A DNA stretch of 64,000 nt from a bacterium (GTDB taxonomy: Bacteria > Planctomycetota > UBA1135 > GCA-002686595), in assembly GCA_030428395.1 (NCBI GenBank), contig JAUIDW010000001.1, positions 1-64,000 on the forward strand, given 5' to 3'. Within the stretch, counting starts at the first letter, position 1; the number at the start of each line of letters is the position of its first letter. The notes under the pieces are model-generated. The model saw only the letters and a list, made by a program, of their open reading frames with translations, was not told the origin of the DNA and made no database searches. Positions 1 through 8,385 of the stretch are shown here, piece by piece. Position numbers and translations under genes: made by a program.

Positions 1-294
1 GACGGCGGGTTCGAGGGCTTCGGCATCGTGTACCTGGAGGCCGGGGCCAGCGGGACCGCCTGCGTCGGCACGACCGAGTGCGGCGCCGAGGACGCCATCG
101 TGGACGGCCGCACCGGGCTGCTGGTGCCCGCCGACGCGGGCGCCGTCGAGGGCGCCCTGCGCCGGCTGCTGGGGGACGCGGAGCTGCGCGCGTCGCTGGG
201 GGCGGCGGGGCGCGAGCACGCGCGGTCGAGCGCCGCCGGCTGGGAGCGCAACGCGCGCGCCGTGCTGGACCTGTACGACGAGGCCCTGCGTTGA
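1..294 (+). CDS. Glycosyltransferase family 4, C-terminal fragment
   Basis: This is the C-terminal 97 residues of a GT-B fold glycosyltransferase whose 5' part lies outside the window. The visible residues begin with an E-x7-E motif (EGFGIVYLE), the usual nucleotide-sugar contact of GT4 enzymes. They continue with the typical region around DGRTGLLVPADAGAVEGAL and a C-terminal helix. The donor and acceptor sugars cannot be told. Its TGA stop overlaps the TTG start of the downstream flippase (TTGA), so the two are probably translationally coupled and act in the same glycan pathway. Confidence 0.85.
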   Translation, partial: DGGFEGFGIVYLEAGASGTACVGTTECGAEDAIVDGRTGLLVPADAGAVEGALRRLLGDAELRASLGAAGREHARSSAAGWERNARAVLDLYDEALR

Positions 295-1658
295 GCCTCG
301 GGTCGGCGCTGGACCGCGTCCGCGGCAGCAAGTTCCTGCGCGACGTGGTGACCCTGCAGGCCAGCGGGGTCCTGATCCAGGGCAGCCAGTTCGTCTCCTC
401 GGTCGCGATCGCCTACCTGCTGGGCGCGCGCGGCCAGGGCGCCTTCAACGTGGCGCTGATGCTGCAGGCGCTGACCTTCTTCGTCGTGTCGGTCGGCCTC
501 GTGCCCGCGACCGTCAGCCAGGTCGCCGCGGCCAGCGCGCGCGGCCTGGACGACAAGGTCACGCAGTGGCTGGCCTTCCTGCTGAAGGCGGTGCTGCTGT
601 TCAGCCTGCTGATCTTCGCCGTCGGCTACGTGGTGCTGCCGACCGCCGGCGAGCGCTTCTACGCCGACCGCGAGCTCGGCGTGTGGGCCTGGTGGCTGAC
701 CGCCATGCCCCTGCTGGACCTGCCGCGGTGGATCGCGGTCGTGGCGTTCCAGGGCACCCGGCGCATGCGGGCGCTGGGGGCCATGGACAACGGGCAGGAG
801 CTGCTGCGGGCGTTCCTGGTGATCCTCGGGGCGCTGCTCACCGGCTCGGCGCGCGGCGCCGTGCTGGGGATGATCGCCGGCACGGTGCTGACGAACCTGA
901 TCGCGATCGACCTGTACGTCGCCGCCCGGCGGGACGGGGGCTCGTGGCTACCCGGGCTGAAGGACCTGCTGGCCCACGTCCGCGACGTCCCGCTGCGCCA
1001 GGGCATGCGCCTGGGGGTGCGGGTCGGGCTCGTGAAGAACACGAACGTGATGGTCCTGACGATCCTGCCGCGGCTGATGATCGGCGCGGCCGCGGACATG
1101 GAGTGGGTGGCCTACTTCCACATCGCCCAGCGCATCATGGGCCTGCCGCTGACGCTGATGCAGGGCGTGACGCGCACCATGCTGCCGGCCCTGAGCGAGC
1201 TGAAGGGCGTCCGCGACCCCGTGGCCTTCCGGCGGCTGTGGACGCGCGTCACGTTCGCGGGCGGCGGCCTGATCGCGGCGGCCGTGCTGGCGTGCCTGCC
1301 GTTCGTGAAGCCCGTGGTCGGCCTGGTCTTCCCGGCGGACTACGCCGAGCCCGTCTTCGTCAACGCGGCGATCCTGGCGCTGGGCTTCGTGCCCTTCGCC
1401 TTCGCCCTGGCGCTCGAGCCGTTCTACGTCGCCACGGCCCGGCTGCGCGTGGCCCTGACCCTGACGATCGTGGGGGGCGTGCTGACGATCCCGACCAACG
1501 TGCTGCTCGTGTGGGCCTTCCCGCACCACGGGGCGGCCTGGGGGATCGCGCTGTACATGTCCTGGGTGCTCGTCCACCTCGCGTACGTCACGACGTACTT
1601 CCGGCGCTCCCGGGCCGGCGAGGTGGCGGAGCCGGCCGAGGCGGCGGGACCGTCCTGA
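291..1658 (+). CDS. Wzx-type polysaccharide flippase (MATE/MOP superfamily)
   Basis: A protein of about 455 residues made almost entirely of hydrophobic helices (12 or more predicted by eye) with short Arg-rich loops. The N-terminus (ALDRVRGSKFLRDVVTLQ, then a glycine/serine-rich first helix) resembles lipopolysaccharide O-unit flippases. Such proteins move undecaprenyl-linked oligosaccharides across the inner membrane. I chose the TTG start at 291 because it overlaps the upstream stop and places the first helix near the N-terminus. The open frame extends upstream only as a shadow of the glycosyltransferase. It is the last gene before a 341-base gap. Substrate is unknown. Confidence 0.82.
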   Translation: MSLGSALDRVRGSKFLRDVVTLQASGVLIQGSQFVSSVAIAYLLGARGQGAFNVALMLQALTFFVVSVGLVPATVSQVAAASARGLDDKVTQWLAFLLKAVLLFSLLIFAVGYVVLPTAGERFYADRELGVWAWWLTAMPLLDLPRWIAVVAFQGTRRMRALGAMDNGQELLRAFLVILGALLTGSARGAVLGMIAGTVLTNLIAIDLYVAARRDGGSWLPGLKDLLAHVRDVPLRQGMRLGVRVGLVKNTNVMVLTILPRLMIGAAADMEWVAYFHIAQRIMGLPLTLMQGVTRTMLPALSELKGVRDPVAFRRLWTRVTFAGGGLIAAAVLACLPFVKPVVGLVFPADYAEPVFVNAAILALGFVPFAFALALEPFYVATARLRVALTLTIVGGVLTIPTNVLLVWAFPHHGAAWGIALYMSWVLVHLAYVTTYFRRSRAGEVAEPAEAAGPS

Positions 1659-1999
1659 GCCGGGCCCGCCGGAGGGGCGAGGCCCCGAGGGGTCCCGGTG
1701 CCCCGCGAGGGCCTGGCGCCCTCCCCGGGGGGCGAGGGCCCGCGCAGCGGCGGGCGCGGCCGCCCCCGGGGGCCCCGGGCGGGCCGGGCCGGGTCGCCCG
1801 GAGAGATCCGGGGCGCGGCGGGGCCGCCGGGGCGGATTGCGCGCACCCCGCCCGGGGGTAGACTTGGGGGCGTCTCCCCCCGACCGCGCCGGGAATCCCG
1901 GATCCGCGAACCTCCCGCTCGCGTAAGCCGCCGATACAGGGGCGCGCGGGCGCCGCGGCATCCGGTCGCCCGGCCCTTTCACCGCGAAGCACACCACCG
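1659..1999. other. Intergenic region, no gene
   Basis: A 341-base stretch with extreme GC content and many short G and C runs. No convincing gene is seen on either strand, and no U-tract terminator is visible after the flippase stop. The only element I can support is the promoter-like pair at 1837-1864. Confidence 0.6.
1837..1864 (+). promoter_or_regulatory. Candidate sigma-70-type promoter for the radical SAM gene
   Basis: TTGCGC (1837-1842) is separated by 16 bases from TAGACT (1859-1864). The leader would run about 130 bases to the ATG at 2000. The same TAGACT hexamer precedes rfbB further along the window. Confidence 0.4.
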
Positions 2000-3403
2000 A
2001 TGCGCAGCACCCTGATCTCGTACGTCAAGCCGCACGTCCAGGAGGACCCCCTGGCGATGATCCTCGGCATCGCCTACCTCGGCGCCAGCCTCGAGAAGGA
2101 GGGGCTGCCCGTGGAGCTCGCCGACGAGCGGATCCTGAACGACCAGGAGATGAAGGCGGCGATCGAGCGCAACGACGTGATCGGATTCGGCGCCCTGACG
2201 CCCAACATCCGGCGCGCCATCGCGTGGGCCAAGTACGCCAAGGAGAAGGGCAAGATCACCCTGATGGGCGGCCCGCACGCGTCCGTCGACCAGGGCATCT
2301 TCCTCGACAGCGGGCACTTCGACTACGTCCTGAAGGGCGAGTGCGAGGAGACCCTGCCCCAGTTCGTGCGCGCCCTCGAGGGCGGCCGCGACGAGGACCT
2401 GCAGGCCGTCCCCGGCCTGGCGGCCAAGCGCGACGGCGAGCTGTGGATCGACAACGCCGCCCCGCCGCTGATCAAGAAGCTCGACGAGGTCCCCATGCCG
2501 GCGCGCCACCTGCTGCCGATGGAGACCTACTTCAAGCACAACCCCGAGCGCCTGGCGTACATCTTCACGACGCGCGGCTGCCCCTTCAAATGCATCTTCT
2601 GCCAGAAGGAGCTGACCGGCCGCGGGTTCCGGGTGCGCTCGACGCAGCTGATCGTCGACGAGCTCGAGCACATCGTGAAGACCTACGACCCCGGCGTCGT
2701 GCTGTTCGTGGACGAGATCCTCACCCTGCGGCGCAAGCGCATCCACGAGATGTGCGACGAGATCCTGCGCCGGGGTCTGAAGTTCCAGTGGATCGCGAAC
2801 ACGCGCGCCGACTGCGTCGACTACCCGCTGCTGAAGCACATGCACCGCGCGGGGTGCCGCCGCATCTACTACGGCTGGGAGTCGGGCAGCCAGCGCATGC
2901 TGGACGTCCTGAAGAAGGACCTGACGCCCGAGGAGATCGTCGAGGCCGCCAAGATGACCCGCCGCGCGGGCATCTGGGCCAAGGTGTACCTGATCGTCGG
3001 CAGCCCGGGCGAGACGCCCGAGGACATCGTCGAGACCGAGAAGGTCCTGAAGCTCGCCGGCCCGGACCTCGTGCGCGTGTCGGTGTTCAACCCGCTCATC
3101 GGGACCGAGTCCTGGGACAACTACCAGGCCAACATCGACCTGACGGACCTGCGCGAGAACTACGTCTCGTCGAACCGCTCGGCCTACCAGCACGAGCACT
3201 TCAACCAGGTCGAGCTCGAGGAGCTGCGCAAGAACATGGTGCGCTCCTACGAGCGCTGGTACTACGGCTACGGCCAGCGCGCGCGCCGCTTCATGGAGCG
3301 CACGCTGTACTACCTCGAGAACCCGCAGTTCGGGCGCAAGCGCCTGGGCCGGGCCCTCGGGCTGGTGCCCCCGCCGGAGCGTCCGGGCAGCATCGCCTCC
3401 TGA
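2000..3403 (+). CDS. B12-binding domain radical SAM protein
   Basis: A 467-residue protein. Residues 1 to about 140 look like a cobalamin-binding Rossmann domain (LGIAYLGASLEKEG, then VIGFGALTPN and LMGGPHAS). It is followed by a radical SAM domain with the cluster motif CPFKCIFC at Cys194, Cys198 and Cys201, and by a SPASM-free C-terminus. Family members (BchE, HpnJ/HpnP and many unknowns) do methylations, cyclisations or rearrangements using S-adenosylmethionine. It stands alone after a glycan flippase and before a GNAT/deacetylase pair, so modification of a lipid or glycan is possible, but the substrate is unknown. ATG start at 2000; no strong ribosome binding site. Confidence 0.85.
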   Translation: MRSTLISYVKPHVQEDPLAMILGIAYLGASLEKEGLPVELADERILNDQEMKAAIERNDVIGFGALTPNIRRAIAWAKYAKEKGKITLMGGPHASVDQGIFLDSGHFDYVLKGECEETLPQFVRALEGGRDEDLQAVPGLAAKRDGELWIDNAAPPLIKKLDEVPMPARHLLPMETYFKHNPERLAYIFTTRGCPFKCIFCQKELTGRGFRVRSTQLIVDELEHIVKTYDPGVVLFVDEILTLRRKRIHEMCDEILRRGLKFQWIANTRADCVDYPLLKHMHRAGCRRIYYGWESGSQRMLDVLKKDLTPEEIVEAAKMTRRAGIWAKVYLIVGSPGETPEDIVETEKVLKLAGPDLVRVSVFNPLIGTESWDNYQANIDLTDLRENYVSSNRSAYQHEHFNQVELEELRKNMVRSYERWYYGYGQRARRFMERTLYYLENPQFGRKRLGRALGLVPPPERPGSIAS

Positions 3404-3431
3404 CGGCCGGCGCGACGGCCGTTCGCCGGCG

Positions 3432-4196
3432 TCAGCGTCCCTTGCGGGCCGAGCGCAGGCGCGCCTCGAGCTTGTCGAGGTAGCGGGCGTTGCGGCGCGC
3501 CTCGCCGTCGAGGCGCTGGACCGTGCGCGCCAGCTCGGCGGCCTCGGAGCGCGAGGCGCGCAGGTCGCGCAGCAGCTGCTGGCGCTCCTCCGCGCGGACC
3601 CGCAGCTCCTCGCGCAGGTCCTCGGCCAGCCGCGCGCGCTCGCGCTCGGCGCCGAGGTCCGCCTCGAGCAGGTCGAGCTCCTGGCGGGCGGCCTCGAGCT
3701 GCGTCTCGGCCGTCTGGGCCCGCGCCGCCAGCACCTCGGCGTGGGCGGCGGCGGCGCGCGCGCGGTCGCGCTCGTCGCGCAGCTCGCGCACCTCGGCTCC
3801 CAGGGCCTCCAGGCGGTCGGCGAGCTGGCGCTGCTCGCGGCGGGCCGCGCGCAGCTCGGACTCCAGCGCCTCGTTCGCGCGCGCCGGCGGGGCCGGGCCC
3901 TGGAGCACGCGGCCGGTAGGGCGGGGCTCGGCCGGGGCGGCCCGCACGCGCAGGGAAGGCGACCGCGGCGGCTCCGGGGGCGGCGGGCGCAGCGCCAGGA
4001 CGTCGCGGCGGACGGCCGCGACGACGGTGCGGCCCTCCCACTCGACGCGGTGGAGGACGACGCCCGCGGACTCCAGGAGGGGACGCGCCTCGCGCACCCC
4101 GCAGCCCAGCATCCGCGCGGCCTGCTCCAGGGAGACGAGCTCCTCGCGCCGCGGGGGCCGCGGCTCGGGGGTCGGGGACGAGGCGGCGCTGCTCAC
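3432..4196 (-). CDS. Coiled-coil protein with N-terminal MerR/excisionase-like helix-turn-helix
   Basis: About 254 residues. The first 25 are disordered and Pro-rich. Residues around 20-70 (SLEQAARMLGCGVREARPLL, then EGRTVVAAVRRDVLAL) resemble an excisionase/MerR-type helix-turn-helix plus wing, where the wing reads a short instruction to bind DNA. A Pro-rich linker follows, then a continuous Glu/Arg/Ala coiled coil of about 140 residues to the end. The GTG at 4196 is chosen; a TTG two codons upstream at 4202 is also possible. It faces its neighbours on both sides, so it is monocistronic. Function is not known; a DNA-associated scaffolding or segregation role would fit the architecture but is speculation. 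Confidence 0.65.
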   Translation of the reverse strand: MSSAASSPTPEPRPPRREELVSLEQAARMLGCGVREARPLLESAGVVLHRVEWEGRTVVAAVRRDVLALRPPPPEPPRSPSLRVRAAPAEPRPTGRVLQGPAPPARANEALESELRAARREQRQLADRLEALGAEVRELRDERDRARAAAAHAEVLAARAQTAETQLEAARQELDLLEADLGAERERARLAEDLREELRVRAEERQQLLRDLRASRSEAAELARTVQRLDGEARRNARYLDKLEARLRSARKGR

Positions 4197-4351
4197 GCGC
4201 AAGCGTACCCCGCCCGGGAGCGCGCGGCGGCGCGACCCGCCGCGCGCGGGAAGCCGGCCGGCGCCGTGTGGAAAGAACTTCCGCCGCGGGGTGCGGCGCC
4301 CCGGACCGCGCGCGCTTGCGGCGGGGCCGCGCGGGCCGGAAGATCCCGGCG

Positions 4352-5461
4352 GTGGACGCTTCGACCTCCCGGCCCGACGCCGCCGTCCCGGCGGGCTTCT
4401 CCGTCGCGGCCTGCGGGCCCGCGGAGCGCGCCGAGCAGGTCGCGCTGTACAACCGCTGCTTCCGCAAGCCGATCGACCTGCGCGGGCTCGCGTGGCGCTA
4501 CGACGAGAACCCCCACGGCGCGACGGTGAGCTTCGTGTGCCGTCCGGACGGCGAGCAGGCGGTCAGCGGCTACGCCTGCAACCCGCGGCGGGCCCTGGCG
4601 CACGGCGACGAGGCCACGCTCGCCGTGGTGGGCGAGACGGGGGACGTCATGACCGACCCCGCCTGGCGCAAGCGGGGGCTCTTCAGCGGCCTCGACCGGG
4701 CCTGCATGGCCGAGACGACGCGGCTCGGCTGGCCGCTGGTGTTCGGGTTCCCCAACCACCGCTCGGCCCACATCTTCCTGGAGCTCGGCTGGGAGCGCAT
4801 CGGGCAGTGCCGGCCCTGGACCCTGCTGCTGCGCGGCGCGCCCGCCCTGCGGCGCTCCGAGGGGCGCCTGCGGGCGCTGCGCGCGCCGCTGGAGGCCTGG
4901 GCGGGCCGGCGGGCCCTCGCGCGGCTGCGGCGCACCGCGGCGCCCCTGGAGGCGCGTCCGCTGCGGGCCTTCCCGCCGGCCGTCGAGGACGTGGCCCGGC
5001 GCGTCGAGCCGCGCTTCGCCTGGATGGTGCGCCGGGACGCCGCCTACCTGGACTGGCGCTTCCTGCGCAGCCCCTCGGGCCTGCACCGCGCCCTGGGGCT
5101 GCACGACGCCGCGGGCGAGCTGCGCGGCTACGTCGTGGTCCAGGTCCCGCGCCCCGGGGAGGCCGGGGGCTTCCTGGTGGACGTCCTCGCCGAGGCCGAC
5201 GCCGAGGTCGACGCGGCGGTCCTCGCGGGCCTCGCGGCCCTGGAGGCGGCGGGGGCCGGCGCCGTGCGGGCCACGGCGATCGTCGGGTCCTGGTGGGAGC
5301 AGCGCCTGCGGCGCGCGGGCTTCGCGCCGTCGCGCCCCGAGGCCACCATGGACGTCATCCTGCACCCCGGCGACGCCTCCCACCGGCTGACGGTGGCCGC
5401 GCGCGACGCGACGCGTTGGTATTTTACCGACGGCGACCGCGACGACGAGACGATGGGATAG
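4352..5461 (+). CDS. GNAT-family N-acyltransferase-like protein
   Basis: About 369 residues. The first 170 residues read as a GNAT fold: a YNRCFRKP start, a central strand (ATLAVVGETGDVMTDP), then the acetyl-CoA loop region WRKRGLFSGLDRACM and GFPNHRSAHIFLELGW. The second half (DVARRVEPRFAWMVRRDAAY) resembles a second, partner GNAT domain, as in FemAB-like and polysaccharide-cluster acyltransferases. I chose the GTG at 4352, which has GGAAGA eight bases upstream, over a GTG at 4268. It is 47 bases upstream of a polysaccharide deacetylase on the same strand, suggesting de-N-acetylation and re-acylation of a sugar, which is an inference. Confidence 0.68.
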   Translation: MDASTSRPDAAVPAGFSVAACGPAERAEQVALYNRCFRKPIDLRGLAWRYDENPHGATVSFVCRPDGEQAVSGYACNPRRALAHGDEATLAVVGETGDVMTDPAWRKRGLFSGLDRACMAETTRLGWPLVFGFPNHRSAHIFLELGWERIGQCRPWTLLLRGAPALRRSEGRLRALRAPLEAWAGRRALARLRRTAAPLEARPLRAFPPAVEDVARRVEPRFAWMVRRDAAYLDWRFLRSPSGLHRALGLHDAAGELRGYVVVQVPRPGEAGGFLVDVLAEADAEVDAAVLAGLAALEAAGAGAVRATAIVGSWWEQRLRRAGFAPSRPEATMDVILHPGDASHRLTVAARDATRWYFTDGDRDDETMG

Positions 5462-5508
5462 GGGCGCGAGCCCGGCTCCCGCGCGCACCCCCCGGCGGAC
5501 CTCCCCCC

Positions 5509-6582
5509 GTGAAGCACCTCCTGAAGACCCGCCTGCGCGACCTGTACGCGCGCACGCTGTTCCACACCGGCCTCCACGCCGTCGTCGACCGGCTGATGCC
5601 GCGGCGGCTGACGATCCTGGCCGGGCACTGCGTGGCCGGGCCGGGCTCGAACGGGGTGCTGCCGCCGGACATGAAGATCTCGAGCGGGCGGCTGGAGGAG
5701 ATCCTGACGTGGCTCGGCCGGCGCTACGACCTGCACACCGCCTCGAGCGGCTGGCGCGCGCTGCGGGCCGGCGAGGGGCGGCGCGGGCTCGTCGCGCTGA
5801 CGATGGACGACGGCTACCGCGACAACGCGACCGCGATGCTGCCGCTGCTGCGGCGGCTGGGCGCGCCGGCGACCGTGTTCCTCGAGACGCGGCCGCTGGA
5901 CGAGCGGCGCGTGAACTGGACGCACAAGTACTTCTGGATCGCGGGCAAGCTCGAGCCGGAGCCGTTCCTGGACCGCTACCGGCGGACCTGCGCGAAGAAG
6001 CAGCGCCAGGGGCTCCTGAAGGTGCTCGAGGCGATGGTCCGGCCGGGCTTCAAGTTCGACTACCACTTCAAGCGCTACCTGAAGTACGACGCCGACCCCG
6101 AGGACCGCGACCGCACGATCGACGCGCTGTTCGCGGAGCTGGGCGGCGACGAGCGCGCGCTCTGCGACGAGCTCTACCTGGACTGGGACGAGGCCCGGGA
6201 GCTGCGCGACGGGGGCTGCGAGCTGGGCTGCCACACGCGCGGGCACGTGATCCTGTCGCGGGCCGCGGACGACGAGGCTCTCCGCGCGGAGACCGCCGGG
6301 GCGGCCGAGGACATGCGCGCGGCGCTGGGCGCGCGCGCGGGTGCCTTCGCCTATCCCTTCGGGCGCCGCTGGGACTTCGACGACGCCTCCGTGGAGGCCG
6401 TGCGGGCCGCGGGGTTCGACCTGGCCGTCACCACGCACGCGGGGACGAACGGCCCCGGCGACGACCCGTTCCGCCTGAAGCGCCTGATGATCGACGACGG
6501 CGCGCAGCTGCACCTGCTCGTGGCGGAGGCCTGCGGCGGCTTCGACCTCCTGCGCCTCTTCGGCGTCGACCTGTCGGAGTGA
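5509..6582 (+). CDS. Polysaccharide deacetylase (NodB/CE4-like)
   Basis: 357 residues from a GTG at 5509. The NodB-type motif 1 is visible as LTMDDGYRDN, with the paired aspartates (catalytic base and metal ligand). Motif 2 follows as HTRGH (metal histidines), and motif 3 as FAYPFGRRWDFDD. CE4 enzymes remove N- or O-acetyl groups from glycans using a divalent metal. There is no signal peptide, and a roughly 100-residue insert sits between motifs 1 and 2, so it may act on cytoplasmic or lipid-linked precursors. It probably forms an operon with the GNAT gene upstream. Confidence 0.85.
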   Translation: MKHLLKTRLRDLYARTLFHTGLHAVVDRLMPRRLTILAGHCVAGPGSNGVLPPDMKISSGRLEEILTWLGRRYDLHTASSGWRALRAGEGRRGLVALTMDDGYRDNATAMLPLLRRLGAPATVFLETRPLDERRVNWTHKYFWIAGKLEPEPFLDRYRRTCAKKQRQGLLKVLEAMVRPGFKFDYHFKRYLKYDADPEDRDRTIDALFAELGGDERALCDELYLDWDEARELRDGGCELGCHTRGHVILSRAADDEALRAETAGAAEDMRAALGARAGAFAYPFGRRWDFDDASVEAVRAAGFDLAVTTHAGTNGPGDDPFRLKRLMIDDGAQLHLLVAEACGGFDLLRLFGVDLSE

Positions 6583-6621
6583 GGCCCCGCGCCGCGCGCG
6601 CGGGGACCGCCGACGGCGGCG

Positions 6622-6753
6622 CTAGAAGATGTTGTAGATGAACGGCGCCGACTCGTCCCCGCTGCCCAGCATGGCGACGACGACGAGCAGGATCGCGACG
6701 AGCACGATCGGGGCGACGATCCAAATCCAGTTTTCCTTGAGGAACTTGCCCAT
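6622..6753 (-). CDS. DUF5989-like small membrane protein
   Basis: A 43-residue protein: MGKFLKENWIWI, one transmembrane helix (VAPIVLVAILLVVVAML), a short SGDES turn and the C-terminus APFIYNIF. The pattern (amphipathic start, one helix, terminal APFIY-x-hydrophobic-F) is that of the DUF5989 family, which is repeatedly found next to carbamoyltransferase and SGNH hydrolase genes. It is the last gene of the minus-strand module, 47 bases after the hydrolase, whose own C-terminus ends APFIYTLF. Role unknown; it may hold or recruit module partners at the membrane. Confidence 0.72.
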   Translation of the reverse strand: MGKFLKENWIWIVAPIVLVAILLVVVAMLGSGDESAPFIYNIF

Positions 6754-6800
6754 CGCGGGGGCCTCGGGGCGCGTGGCGCCGGTTGCGGAACGGTGCGGTC

Positions 6801-8372
6801 CTAGAACAGCGTGTAGATGAACGGGGCGACGAGCGGGGAGCTGGCCGCGACGACGAGCAGGCTGCCCACCGTCAGGAGCACGACGACCAGCGGCATCAGG
6901 TACCAGTGGCCGCGCAGGGTGAAGGCCTTGAGCAGCTCGGTGATCGTGAGCAGGCGGCGGCCCAGCTTGTAGGCGACGAAGCCGAGGATGGCCGCGACGG
7001 CCAGGACCCCGACCAGCGACGAGAAGGCGGGCGGCAGGTTCCCGAGCAGGGCGCCGCCGCCGAGGACGATGGCGAAGACCGCGGAGAGCAGCAGGCCGAC
7101 CTTGATCGGCGGCTGCCAGACGGGCTCGTCGCGGTAGGTCGCGATGTACAGGCCCGACAGGGCGACCCACAGCACGGCGAAGAGCTTCATCCAGCCGGGG
7201 ATGCCGCCCTCGTCGGGGGGCGTCGGGAGCTGCGCGACGACCTGCTTCGGCGTGCGGTCGCCCAGGGCGCCCAGCTTGTCGAGCTCGTCGTGCAGGAAGG
7301 AGGCGAAGGCGCGGTTGCCCGCGGCGTTCAGGTGCCAGTCGCGCTGGTAGTAGACGTCCTCGCCGGAGCGCTGCAGCGCCTTGAGGGTCGAGCGGGCGTC
7401 GAGCGTCTCGAGGCCCGCGGCCGCGGACATCCGCAGGAAGTCGTCGACGGGCTTGTCGGGCGCGAAGCCGGCGCCGTCGGACAGGCCCAGCGCGCCGGCG
7501 GCGAAGCCGGCGGCGTAGTCGGCGTCGACCACGCTGTGCGAGGGGATCGGCGCGACGACGCAGGCCGCCCCGAGCTCGTCGCACTTGGTCTTCAGGGCCT
7601 TCAGCGCGCCCTCGGTGCGGGCGTAGGCGTCGGCCATGAACTCGGGCGCGGGCTCGAGCGCGGCGCCGAACTCGCGCAGGATCGGGCGGGAGCCGCCGGC
7701 CGGCGTGAACAGGAAGGACTCGTCCGGCGCCTGGCCGCCGGAGAACAGGCGCAGCGTGGCGACCTTGTCCGTCCACGGCTTCTCGGACGGCGCGGCGAGC
7801 TCACCCGTCGCCAGGCCGCCGTCGGGCCGGAACATGGGCTTCGCCTGGCCGCCGGCGTAGGTCAGCTGGCCGTTCCAGTAGAGGTCGTTCTCGTAGGGGA
7901 ACAGCAGCACGAGGTCGGGGTCGTAGGCGTCGCCGTGCTCGAGCAGCCAGGCGACCTGCTGGTCGGTCGAGTAGCCCTCGGTGCCGGCGTTCACGACGTC
8001 CACCTCGCGGCCCTCGGCGGCCCACCAGTGGCGCAGCTGGTCCACGAACAGGTCGCGCCGGTTCACGGAGAAGCCCTGGGTGAAGGAGTCGCCCAGCATG
8101 ACCACGCGGAACGCGCCGTCGGGCTTGACCTTCGAGGGGCGCTCGTCGTCGCGCAGGCCGTCGGAGTTGATGGCGAAGTCGACGGTGTAGGAGGTGCCGA
8201 GCACCTTGCGGCTGCCGGTCATGCCCGGCACCAGCTGCCAGCCCAGGCGGGCGTGCGGCTCGAGCCGGGTGGGCGGCGGGCCCATCCCGATCAGGCGCAG
8301 CCCGCCCTCGAAGACGAGCAGGCCCATGAGGAGGCTGACGAGGATCGCCAGGACGACGTTGATGGCTCTCAC
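6801..8372 (-). CDS. SGNH/GDSL hydrolase with multi-helix C-terminus and fused DUF5989-like tail
   Basis: 523 residues from a GTG. A signal-anchor helix (4-24) leads into an SGNH domain: block I GDS with Ser96, and block V D345-W-H347 (RDWHLNAAGN). Helices follow at about 397-413, 424-446, 450-470 and 488-511. The last 45 residues (LLKAFTLRG through APFIYTLF) are homologous in pattern to the 43-residue DUF5989-like protein just downstream, so that domain appears both fused and free. SGNH enzymes in glycan clusters act as O-acetyltransferases or esterases, here on the periplasmic side. It begins 13 bases after the carbamoyltransferase stop, in the same operon. Confidence 0.8.
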   Translation of the reverse strand: MRAINVVLAILVSLLMGLLVFEGGLRLIGMGPPPTRLEPHARLGWQLVPGMTGSRKVLGTSYTVDFAINSDGLRDDERPSKVKPDGAFRVVMLGDSFTQGFSVNRRDLFVDQLRHWWAAEGREVDVVNAGTEGYSTDQQVAWLLEHGDAYDPDLVLLFPYENDLYWNGQLTYAGGQAKPMFRPDGGLATGELAAPSEKPWTDKVATLRLFSGGQAPDESFLFTPAGGSRPILREFGAALEPAPEFMADAYARTEGALKALKTKCDELGAACVVAPIPSHSVVDADYAAGFAAGALGLSDGAGFAPDKPVDDFLRMSAAAGLETLDARSTLKALQRSGEDVYYQRDWHLNAAGNRAFASFLHDELDKLGALGDRTPKQVVAQLPTPPDEGGIPGWMKLFAVLWVALSGLYIATYRDEPVWQPPIKVGLLLSAVFAIVLGGGALLGNLPPAFSSLVGVLAVAAILGFVAYKLGRRLLTITELLKAFTLRGHWYLMPLVVVLLTVGSLLVVAASSPLVAPFIYTLF

Positions 8373-8385
8373 GGCTGCGGGACCT

